This document shows positions 41,705 through 49,377 of a DNA stretch of 60,052 bases, in pieces. The translations under genes and the position numbers were made by a program. The stretch lies in NCBI GenBank assembly GCA_944384905.1, contig CALWVE010000013.1:1-60052 (forward strand), given 5' to 3'. The DNA comes from an uncultured Clostridia bacterium. Lineage in GTDB: Bacteria; Bacillota; Clostridia; Oscillospirales; Acutalibacteraceae. The notes beneath the pieces were generated by a model. The model searched no databases. It worked only from the letters and a program-made list of their open reading frames with translations, and was not told the origin of the DNA. Position 1 is the stretch's first letter. Every line of letters begins with the position of its first letter.

Positions 41705-42269
41705 GGACAAGAAAAAATCAGCATCGATTTTCTCAGATGCCGATTTTCCCTATAAATCCGCGTTTATAGAAACTCACTCGAACCCATCAAATTTTTTTGG
41801 GTCAAATATTTCGAGTTTTATGAAGTGCGTGTCATGATCAGTCAGTTTCGTGTCAGTTTCTGCTAGTTTCATCCTCGGCGCAAAGCCGCATAAATACTGG
41901 CTTTTTCACGCCGAAACCCCGAAAATCCAGTAATTTCGGGCAAGTTCGAATAAACCGAAAAATGAGCCAAAACCCGTATTTTTGGAAAGAACTACGGAAA
42001 GAACTCAAAGAACTAAGGCAGGAATGTATAGACACGGGCTTTTATGCCCCAGTTTTATAAAACCGCAAAAAGTTGGTAGCGACAGCGAGCCGTCGTGAGG
42101 GCGCTTACAACCGAGCAGGAGAGCCGAGCGTGACTTTTTGCGGAGAGGAGGAACAGTGGAGCGGGCGACTGATTTTCACGAAGGGAAAATCAGAGTAAGC
42201 GGAACTTGTTCCGACGAGGCAATACACGGACAGTCACACCGGCAAATAGACTTTGAAGGGTGTATTGCT
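41705..42269. other. Gene-free element remnant with an inverted repeat leader
   Basis: No convincing gene lies here. The right part holds an eleven-base inverted repeat CCGCAAAAAGT/ACTTTTTGCGG (42063-42073 and 42133-42143) directly followed by GGAGAGGAGGAACA (42142-42155). The same 14 bases, also behind an AAAAGTC/GACTTTT hairpin, occur at 59774-59787, each time ahead of an HTH gene. It therefore looks like a conserved leader or transfer-related site of a mobile module. The left part (41705-42050) has short repeated AT-rich patches but no clear structure. Confidence 0.5.
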
Positions 42270-42863
42270 ATGAATGACGCAGCCATCAACTGGGACGAGA
42301 TTCCCGATATTATCACGAAGGATCAACTGTATCGGATTTGCCATATCAGCAAGTCCACTGCCCTGTATCTTCTGCAAAGCGGAAAGATACCTTGCTATTA
42401 CACAGGCAAGCAGACACGCTGCTATCAAATCAAAAAGGAGGATGTGATCGCCTATTTAGAGGACCGCAAGGTTTTCCCGGAGGCCTATGCCGCACCGAAG
42501 GGGTGGTATAAGGGCTACTATGAAATCAAACTGGAAATCCATCTCCCGCCGGAAGTCTTGGAAGATATGCACGAGTATTATGCCGACCTATTCTCTCAGT
42601 ACAAAGATGTTCTGACCGCTTTGGAAGTTTGCAAGCTCACAGGCTACAGTAAGACCGCCGTCAATAACTGGTGCGCTGGAGGACAACTGAAAGCCTTTAA
42701 GCGCAGCAATGTAAATCACATCCCGAAAATATATCTTATTGAATTTTTCTGCTCTCCCTATTGCCGCTCGGTTACCCGGAAATCCGACTGGCATATTCGG
42801 ACGCTGAAACGCTTCCCGTCTTGGAGAAGTCAGAAACAGTCACAGGGAGGTGCGAAGGCATGA
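42270..42863 (+). CDS. Excisionase-like protein with two helix-turn-helix domains
   Basis: This is a 197-residue DNA-binding protein. A first HTH_17-type domain (I-T-K-D-Q-L-Y-R-I-C-H-I-S-K-S-T-A, then wing R-C-Y-Q-I-K-K-E-D-V) covers about residues 10-60. A second (L-T-A-L-E-V-C-K-L-T-G-Y-S-K-T-A-V-N-N-W) covers about 110-160. Proteins of this form act as excisionases or plasmid/ICE regulators. The frame is open 44 codons upstream, but GAAGGG precedes the ATG at 42270. It overlaps the following small gene by four bases. Confidence 0.78.
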   Translation: MNDAAINWDEIPDIITKDQLYRICHISKSTALYLLQSGKIPCYYTGKQTRCYQIKKEDVIAYLEDRKVFPEAYAAPKGWYKGYYEIKLEIHLPPEVLEDMHEYYADLFSQYKDVLTALEVCKLTGYSKTAVNNWCAGGQLKAFKRSNVNHIPKIYLIEFFCSPYCRSVTRKSDWHIRTLKRFPSWRSQKQSQGGAKA

Positions 42864-43159
42864 GGAATTTATTGGAAGAGCTGTATTTCGGGAATCTTGA
42901 TCCACAGGCGAGAGGATATCGAAAGAACGGCAACATCTTAAAGGTTTCGGAGAATATCAACGAGCTGGAAGAAAAACTCACGCATCGCTTGAACGACGAG
43001 GAAAAGAAGCTGTTTCTTGATTTCTGCAATGCCTATGGGGAACTGATGGGCGATACGGGACTGGATTCTTTTATCGTTGGCTTCCGACTTGGAGCTAAAA
43101 TGATCTTCGATACATTTTGCAGCGACGACGCACCGTTTGAAAGCTACCTGAAAGAATAA
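42860..43159 (+). CDS. DUF6809 family small protein
   Basis: This is a 99-residue, acidic, all-helical protein beginning M-R-N-L-L-E-E-L-Y-F-G-N-L-D-P, with the family-like G-L-D-S-F-I-V-G-F-R-L-G-A-K-M near the C terminus. Such proteins are frequent in mobile elements of Clostridia and have no known role. It starts with ATGA overlapping the HTH gene stop, and GGGAGG is ten bases upstream, so the two are co-translated. Confidence 0.75.
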   Translation: MRNLLEELYFGNLDPQARGYRKNGNILKVSENINELEEKLTHRLNDEEKKLFLDFCNAYGELMGDTGLDSFIVGFRLGAKMIFDTFCSDDAPFESYLKE

Positions 43160-43178
43160 AGGTTTACCGAATCGTAAT

Positions 43179-43215
43179 TTAGTCAATTACGATTGACTAA
43201 ATTGTAGTTGACTAA
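43179..43215. repeat. TTGACTAA inverted and direct repeats
   Basis: TTAGTCAAT and ATTGACTAA (43179-43200) form a palindrome with a TACG centre, and a third TTGACTAA lies at 43208-43215. Three copies of one octamer within 37 bases, between the DUF6809 and tnpV genes, look like binding sites for a regulator, possibly the HTH protein encoded just upstream. Confidence 0.6.
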
Positions 43216-43264
43216 TTTTTTCAATATACAACGTGCGATCATCAAAATCGCACATTCGCAAACC

Positions 43265-43305
43265 AAAACCTCCTTTGGTACAATGATCGTATCAAAGGAG
43301 GTTTT
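43265..43305 (+). promoter_or_regulatory. Inverted repeat that can hide the tnpV ribosome site
   Basis: AAAACCTCCTTTG (43265-43277) is exactly complementary to CAAAGGAGGTTTT (43293-43305), which contains the AAAGGAGG ribosome site of tnpV. If transcription starts before the first arm, the stem would mask the site and lower translation. If it starts inside the loop, the site would be free. This is a known way to keep transposon genes silent under outside transcription. Confidence 0.7.
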
Positions 43306-43308
43306 ACT

Positions 43309-43695
43309 ATGAATAAAACAATATTTGAACAAATGGGCGGCACATACACCATGCAGGGCGACTATTATCTGCCTGATCTTACCTTACCACCCGAAGAAGA
43401 ACGCCAAATAGGCGTGTGGGGACAGCGTCGCCTGCACTATTTAAAGCAGTACCATAAAATTCTGTACTACAATCTGTTCACTTCCGGCAAACTTCGTTCC
43501 CACCTTGCCGATATAGAGGAAGAAGCGCAGTCCCTTTTTCTTCGGCTGGTAAAAGAATACGCCGAGCGGGAAAGCGTTACCGAACAGCTTAAGGCTGAAA
43601 ATCCAGTGGAGTGGGTAAGGAGGATGAATAATATTCGGAGCAGAGTAATAGAAGTTATTATTGCAGAGATGGTGCGTATATGCGAAATCACCTGA
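43309..43695 (+). CDS. tnpV: TnpV-type transposon-encoded protein
   Basis: This is a 128-residue helical protein resembling TnpV of Tn4451-like elements, with the start M-N-K-T-I-F-E-Q-M-G-G-T-Y and then G-D-Y-Y-L-P-D-L. The middle G-V-W-G-Q-R-R-L-H-Y-L-K-Q-Y-H and E-Y-A-E-R-E-S-V-T-E-Q-L-K are typical. Its function is not established. It is convergent with the long helicase gene and marks the left side of the defence region as mobile-element derived. A perfect AAAGGAGG precedes the ATG inside an inverted repeat. Confidence 0.85.
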   Translation: MNKTIFEQMGGTYTMQGDYYLPDLTLPPEEERQIGVWGQRRLHYLKQYHKILYYNLFTSGKLRSHLADIEEEAQSLFLRLVKEYAERESVTEQLKAENPVEWVRRMNNIRSRVIEVIIAEMVRICEIT

Positions 43696-43733
43696 CTTAA
43701 AACACCCATGTTAGGTAGATATGCTTTTTGTCT

Positions 43734-46700
43734 TTATATCTCGTTTTGGTATAGTTTTTCCTTAATAATCGATAAACTCTTTTGTCGTGAGGTTTCTTCA
43801 GAAAAGCCAGCAACAATTTTCTGCATTGTTTCGGAACTCCAGTAGATTTTTAATTGTTCTTTTGCACGAGTTATTGCGGTATAGAAAATACCGTGTGTAA
43901 TTTTTTCTGCGTTGATGCTTGGGATGATAACTTTCACCGATTTATATTCTAAGCCCTGTGCTTTATGAATTGAAACTGCATAGGCAAGTTGAAATGGCAC
44001 TATAGTCATCTCACGATCTTCTTCAGACATTTCCTCATCAAAAGCAAGAACATCAAATTTTATGCGTGTTCCATCTTCAATTGCATCAACAAATTCTATG
44101 TGATCGTTTTTACAATCACTTTCTGTCAAAGGAATAGCAACATCTACCGTAAATATAATTTTATCTTTAAATTTGTTAATGTGAATAATACGTCCTTTTA
44201 GATTATTGTAAAGTAGAGCAAACCTATTTGTATCATTAAATAATATGGGATCTCCAACTTTATATTTCCAATCTCCCCAAGTAACAGCTTTCTCTGTATT
44301 CGCATTCTGGAAGTAGCTATTCATATTATTTAAACCAAATTTCCCGTCATAATTAAGGCAAAGGATTACCTCATCCTTTATTTCACAATTGAATATATTT
44401 TCTCCGATATTTTCAGAAAACGGACCGTCAATTACAAGTTTCTCGGTTATTAGTGCCCCTTTGCAACGCACCTCTTGCCACAGGTCAATAAGATTTTGAT
44501 CCTCCGTACGCCATGTGCTTAATAGCTCAATATTTGAACCCGGAGATTTAACAAGATCTTTAGCGTAAGAAAACCAATTTCCAAATTCAATGGATTCTAT
44601 TTGATAAATATCTCCAGCAAGAACCAAGAATGTATCAGACCTCATTTTTTCAAGAAATTTTCTCATAACACGATTGTCAATTGTACTGCATTCATCTACA
44701 AAAATAATATCATAATCTGGTAGATTCACCCGTTTAGTAAAGCTATCAATGCTTACAAAACCTGCATCTGCTCCCGGGTTTTCAATTCTTCGTTGCAAAT
44801 TTTGTAGTGCGGTATGCGTTTTGGTAAGAAAAAGCTTTCGGCGGCCAGCCATCATCGTTGAAAGCATATTGATGAGAGTGGTCTTCCCAGTACCTGCGGC
44901 TCCGTAAATAAGAAGCACTCTGGAGTTCACAAATGCATACCTAAGAGCTTCTTCTTTTTTCGAATCTTTAAATTCAATTTCCGTTTGCCTTAGATACTTT
45001 TCGTTGAATTCTTTTTGCCCTTTATTTGGAATATGTGATAGTTCCAGAAGCTTTTTCAAAATAAACAGAGTTGACTCTTGGTAAGAATCAATACATGCCA
45101 TATTATTGTTAACAGTAATACCATAACCATTGCTTTTCTCCCAAGAATCCAATTGCTCATTGTATTTTTGGATTGAAGAGATAGTCAGGTTTGAGTCAAT
45201 ATCACAGTATATCTCGCCAGTTTTCTGAATTGTATTTATAATTGACCAGTATGGAATAACAACATCTGTTTTTTCTCTTTCGACAACACTTGCTAAATAT
45301 CTTGCTTGACTTATTGCATTGGTTTTACTACCAGCTAAATTGGAAATAAGCGGATTGCGTTCAAATGGCACGCATTTACGTGATAAATACAAATCTGCAT
45401 ATTTCCATTGTGGACTGAATTGTGAAGGCATAACACGCTCCAGCAATTCCTCACGCAGATTCAGCAATAAATATCGGATAGTGTATCTGCCATACTGCTC
45501 AGATCCCACGGCGTAGTTGTTTCTTAGCTTTTGCAATACTTCCTTAAAATAGTTGGTATTAGAATGCTGGTAAATCGCTTCAAGTATACCCGAAAACTTT
45601 ACTTCACGAAGGTCAATCATTTCTAAAAAATTCATCCCGGTTCCTGTAAGAAAACGCATTAGGGCATCATATTCTCCATAGTTAGATGAAAGCTTGATCG
45701 GCAGTTTTAATATTTTTCCCAGTTTATTTAAGCATCTGGGGTCGATAGAGACTCTCCAGGCTGTAATGATCTTGATCTCAGTGTCAATTCCCCACAAATT
45801 GATTGTCGCAGGAGCATATTCAATTTGAATGGAATAGCTGGTAGATATATTTTGCTGTGTGTATGCTGTAATCCGATTATACTTTGATGCATAAATACCG
45901 GCTTGCTGTAGAGTAATTTCAAAATATCGCTCTGTTCCAATATAGAACGGTGTTTTTTTCTGGACATAAAATCTTGTGGAACTACGGTTCGGTGATTCGA
46001 ATTTTGCGTTGCCAAATGCATTTGCTACCAATTCATAATATTGTTTATCCAAATCATCAGCACTAGTATATTCAAGGAATTTTTCCAAATTGTTTAGCAC
46101 AGAAATCCCATAAACATCTGCAATAAACTTTCTAATTTGCCACATAAAATTATAGTATTTCAGCAGCAGTCTTTCTGATTGGCCATCATCGGGGATTCGT
46201 CGGCCAATATATTGCAGTCCCCGATAAAAATTTCCCAAATACTTTGTTTCAATATTCAAGAAAGAGTGTTCCCATGCAAATGGAACACTTGGATGTTGAT
46301 GACCGTCATGTATAGCGTTTAGCAAAAGGGCAGATACACATAAATCATCCAATCTTGTCAGGATTCGTCTGGATACATTATCTCTGTTCTTGTTTAGGAC
46401 ATCTAACCGATCAATGCTATCCGTAATTTCCTCATCACAGGCTTGAATTATACGTTTTACATCTTCTTCAGAGTATGTATTTCGTTTTAGCTGATTTACA
46501 AAAGAATGGCGCTCTACAATTTCTTCTAATCGTTTACAAAATGCCAGAACGCTAACTTCATTATTTAAGATTTCATCTTCCGATTGAAAACTAATTGTGG
46601 TACTGTCGTTTGTAAAATCAAGAGAATTGAGAAAATTGACAGACATATACTTCCAGAAAACTCTCTCATTTCCTCTATCTGCCGGATTAAGTACAACGAA

Positions 46701-47042
46701 TAGGATTCCCGGATCAAATGATACCTCATTACAGATGAATGCGGGGAAAGCAAGATCTTTTAAAGAATATTTAATGACTCCATCACTTTCTCTGTAATTC
46801 CGTGTCCCTTTGATTTGGACATAAAACGTTTGTTTTGGGCGTCGTGATATATTTGGAGCAGGAACAAACTCGAACGTTCCGTCGTGGTTGGGCCATTTGT
46901 CACCTGAAGCAAAGGAAGTGTTTATTCTTCCGTTTGAACGAAGAAATGTTTCCAAAACTGAAACGGCTGCTCGATCATCATCGGAGCGCTCTGAATGAGT
47001 CTTAATGTGTCTTTCAATATTTTCTCTTGATTGATCAAGCAT
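43734..47042 (-). CDS. DUF4365 domain plus SF1 helicase protein
   Basis: This is an 1102-residue protein. Residues ~10-170 match DUF4365, a nuclease-like domain found in defence genes (D-K-W-P-N-H-D-G, Y-V-Q-I-K-G-T). The middle ~500 residues are unassigned. The C-terminal ~400 residues are an SF1 (RecD/UvrD-like) helicase: Walker A GAAGTGKTT, Walker B F-V-D-E-C-S-T-I-D, A-Y-A-V-S-I-H-K-A-Q-G-L-E and F-Y-T-A-I-T-R-A-K. All key residues are intact. It starts 22 bases after the HNH gene and is the last of a seven-gene run, so it probably acts with the ATPase/HNH pair. Function in defence is inferred. Confidence 0.82.
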   Translation of the reverse strand: MLDQSRENIERHIKTHSERSDDDRAAVSVLETFLRSNGRINTSFASGDKWPNHDGTFEFVPAPNISRRPKQTFYVQIKGTRNYRESDGVIKYSLKDLAFPAFICNEVSFDPGILFVVLNPADRGNERVFWKYMSVNFLNSLDFTNDSTTISFQSEDEILNNEVSVLAFCKRLEEIVERHSFVNQLKRNTYSEEDVKRIIQACDEEITDSIDRLDVLNKNRDNVSRRILTRLDDLCVSALLLNAIHDGHQHPSVPFAWEHSFLNIETKYLGNFYRGLQYIGRRIPDDGQSERLLLKYYNFMWQIRKFIADVYGISVLNNLEKFLEYTSADDLDKQYYELVANAFGNAKFESPNRSSTRFYVQKKTPFYIGTERYFEITLQQAGIYASKYNRITAYTQQNISTSYSIQIEYAPATINLWGIDTEIKIITAWRVSIDPRCLNKLGKILKLPIKLSSNYGEYDALMRFLTGTGMNFLEMIDLREVKFSGILEAIYQHSNTNYFKEVLQKLRNNYAVGSEQYGRYTIRYLLLNLREELLERVMPSQFSPQWKYADLYLSRKCVPFERNPLISNLAGSKTNAISQARYLASVVEREKTDVVIPYWSIINTIQKTGEIYCDIDSNLTISSIQKYNEQLDSWEKSNGYGITVNNNMACIDSYQESTLFILKKLLELSHIPNKGQKEFNEKYLRQTEIEFKDSKKEEALRYAFVNSRVLLIYGAAGTGKTTLINMLSTMMAGRRKLFLTKTHTALQNLQRRIENPGADAGFVSIDSFTKRVNLPDYDIIFVDECSTIDNRVMRKFLEKMRSDTFLVLAGDIYQIESIEFGNWFSYAKDLVKSPGSNIELLSTWRTEDQNLIDLWQEVRCKGALITEKLVIDGPFSENIGENIFNCEIKDEVILCLNYDGKFGLNNMNSYFQNANTEKAVTWGDWKYKVGDPILFNDTNRFALLYNNLKGRIIHINKFKDKIIFTVDVAIPLTESDCKNDHIEFVDAIEDGTRIKFDVLAFDEEMSEEDREMTIVPFQLAYAVSIHKAQGLEYKSVKVIIPSINAEKITHGIFYTAITRAKEQLKIYWSSETMQKIVAGFSEETSRQKSLSIIKEKLYQNEI

Positions 47043-47064
47043 AACTTTCCCTCTTTTCTTAAAA

Positions 47065-47796
47065 TCAGAGCTTCAAATCAAGCTCATTTTTTATTTCATC
47101 TGGAGCAAGAGAATTGACACAAGCAATTGCACACGCCGAAAATGGTGCTTTTGGAGATACAGCATTCCTTAGTTGGCGAATGCAGGAGTTTCGGCTAATA
47201 TCGCCGGAATCATATTCTTCCAATACTTTCACTACATTTTCCCATATCTTTCCACGGGCGTTTGCTATGTAAGGATCATTTAAATTATAGATAGACTCCG
47301 ATACTTTAACTCGCAATTTCTGAAAATCATCATCAGAAGCAGCAATGACCATGTTGCCTAAAAACGATAGTAAAGAGACATCTTTCACAACGCAAGGATC
47401 AAGCAATAACGGTGACTCATTGTTTGTATCGTTTTCGGAGACATATGTACTGTCATTTGCCAAAGGGAAATAATTTCCTTTTCCGCCATTTCCTGTTTTT
47501 CGATTAGCGTAGATGCAACATGCTCTATAATTTTCGGGCACATTTTTCAGCCAGTAATATCCTTGATTTTCGAGCTGTCGATTATATTTAAATTCTTGAA
47601 AAGGTCTTATTGCCGCTTTGGGACGAAAATGGTCAATCTGAACATCTTGCCCAACGAGGGGAACTTCTGTATACCAACATTTGTTGTGAAAAAAGTCTCG
47701 AAAGTCTTTTTTAAGAGTGCTGTTTGTCCAAAGTTCAGAACTTTGACCCCATCTATCTCGCTTTTTCAACAATTCTTCCATCTTTATATATCTCAT
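47065..47796 (-). CDS. HNH endonuclease, PtuB-like
   Basis: This is a 243-residue nuclease. The HNH core is C-W-Y-T-E-V-P-L, then V-Q-I-D-H-F-R-P-K (residues ~50-58) and C-C-I-Y-A-N-R-K-T-G with G-N-Y-F-P-L, the arrangement in PtuB of Septu systems and in retron-associated HNH effectors. The first codon overlaps the ATPase stop (ATGA), so the two are translated together. In Septu, PtuA senses or gates and PtuB cuts DNA or RNA. Here the pair sits inside a type I restriction operon, which is not the usual Septu setting. Confidence 0.85.
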   Translation of the reverse strand: MRYIKMEELLKKRDRWGQSSELWTNSTLKKDFRDFFHNKCWYTEVPLVGQDVQIDHFRPKAAIRPFQEFKYNRQLENQGYYWLKNVPENYRACCIYANRKTGNGGKGNYFPLANDSTYVSENDTNNESPLLLDPCVVKDVSLLSFLGNMVIAASDDDFQKLRVKVSESIYNLNDPYIANARGKIWENVVKVLEEYDSGDISRNSCIRQLRNAVSPKAPFSACAIACVNSLAPDEIKNELDLKL

Positions 47797-49373
47797 ACTT
47801 GTGCCTCGTATAATGCGTCAATAATTTCCTTGATTTTTTTTCTGCGTTCTATTACTTGGTCGTACGACAGATATTCTTTATGATATAAATCACTTTTTTT
47901 ATATACGCTCAAGAAATCATCATACAGAAAATCAATCGAGTTATATGACATTGGCAGCATTCCGATTTCTTTTGTAAGTGATCGCAGTTCATTCTTTTCA
48001 TCTTCAGATGCATTATTGTTAATCAATTTTAAATACAATTCTTGTCTTCGTAAAAATTTCTGATGAGACTTTTTGTCATAAGATGTCTGTAATCCATAAT
48101 ACTCACTCTGCAAAAGACCATCAATTCCCATACCCTCTGTATCTTCTGTAGGGACAATCACTTTTGTAAAGTAATGCCCATTATTTGATACGAGGATTTC
48201 ATCGTGAGTAAAAATACGAATAAATTCCTTTGGGACACCATTGATAACAAGAGGATCGTGAGTTGCAACGATAGCTTGCGTATTTACAGCGTCCCGCAAA
48301 GAATTATCCATTGTTTCTTTAATTTCGTATTTCCAGCGTGGATTCATATAGGCGTCTGGTTCATCCATCAATACCAAACAGTCTTCCGTTTTGCAAATGC
48401 CGAGCATACCCAGAATTTTGATAAGTTGCCGTTGACCTTCACTCATTTCGCTGCATTTTACATTTGATCCCCCTTGGGCAACAGTAACTTCAAATTTGGC
48501 ATCAAAGAGGGAATATAACTTTTCCAAAAATTCAAGAATAGATATTGAATCAATGATTACACTATCGATATTTGTGATTTGAAAATAAGATTTTCCATTA
48601 GAAGAGTACATAAAGCTTCTACGTAAAATATCTGTAAATCGATAATCAATAAAATCAGTTAGATAGTACAATGCTGTAGGCACATTGCCTTCAAAACGTC
48701 CTCTACCAAAAATGCGTTCAACCTTATTGGTGTTGATAACCATATCCACATATTTAACCTTATCAAAATGACAAGCTTTAATAAGATAGCTTTTTTCAAA
48801 GGAATTTTGTCCACACAGAATAGAAAGTAGATAAATAGGTGTAAAACCTTCCTCGCAGTAATTGTATTTCCTCTTTGGAAAATTAGGAATAAAACGTTCG
48901 CTATCATCGCTCATCGATTTTAGAAAGTTCCTAAGAGTATCCCTACATAACCATGCATAATTTGTATTTACCACTTTTATATTGGGAAGTAGTTTGTTAT
49001 TCGCTCCGGAGTAAAACGCAACAACGCGCTGAGGAAACAAAGAATCCTCTTTGACAAAAGAACGAATTTTCCTGTAACTTCCCTCAATGGCAGAACCATC
49101 CACTGTAATACGGTAAGTATGACCACTTTTGATAATAGAGATTGATTTTTGTGCATATTCGTACTCAAGGGAATAACTATAATCGATCTGCTTCTCGATT
49201 GCCGGTGAATCAAAAGACATTAAAATGTTCAAAATACATTCGATCATTGTTGATTTGCCTGCACCGTTTTCACCAATCAAAACGGTAGAACTACCACCGG
49301 ATACGGTGGAAAATTCAATGTCGAAATCGACCAAACAAAGATGATCATCAATACGTAGTCTTTTGATTTGCAT
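47793..49373 (-). CDS. AAA ATPase, PtuA-like
   Basis: This is a 526-residue SMC/ABC-like ATPase. Walker A GENGAGKSTMIE is near residue 33, the signature EMSEGQRQLIKILG near 310 and Walker B CLVLMDEPDAYMNP near 335. The H-loop I-V-A-T-H-D-P-L is near 365, so the ATPase site is complete. The C-terminal ~120 residues are a helical extension. With the following HNH gene it forms a Septu-like pair. It starts four bases after the hsdS stop and has GAGGTG before the ATG. Confidence 0.88.
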   Translation of the reverse strand: MQIKRLRIDDHLCLVDFDIEFSTVSGGSSTVLIGENGAGKSTMIECILNILMSFDSPAIEKQIDYSYSLEYEYAQKSISIIKSGHTYRITVDGSAIEGSYRKIRSFVKEDSLFPQRVVAFYSGANNKLLPNIKVVNTNYAWLCRDTLRNFLKSMSDDSERFIPNFPKRKYNYCEEGFTPIYLLSILCGQNSFEKSYLIKACHFDKVKYVDMVINTNKVERIFGRGRFEGNVPTALYYLTDFIDYRFTDILRRSFMYSSNGKSYFQITNIDSVIIDSISILEFLEKLYSLFDAKFEVTVAQGGSNVKCSEMSEGQRQLIKILGMLGICKTEDCLVLMDEPDAYMNPRWKYEIKETMDNSLRDAVNTQAIVATHDPLVINGVPKEFIRIFTHDEILVSNNGHYFTKVIVPTEDTEGMGIDGLLQSEYYGLQTSYDKKSHQKFLRRQELYLKLINNNASEDEKNELRSLTKEIGMLPMSYNSIDFLYDDFLSVYKKSDLYHKEYLSYDQVIERRKKIKEIIDALYEAQV

Positions 49374-49377
49374 AATA

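Noticed and set aside
42270..42863. Frameshift near the end of the double-HTH gene
   Set aside because: The alternative frame overlaps for about 100 bases, but the annotated frame keeps family-like sequence (V-T-R-K-S-D-W-H-I-R-T-L) to its stop and overlaps the next start normally.
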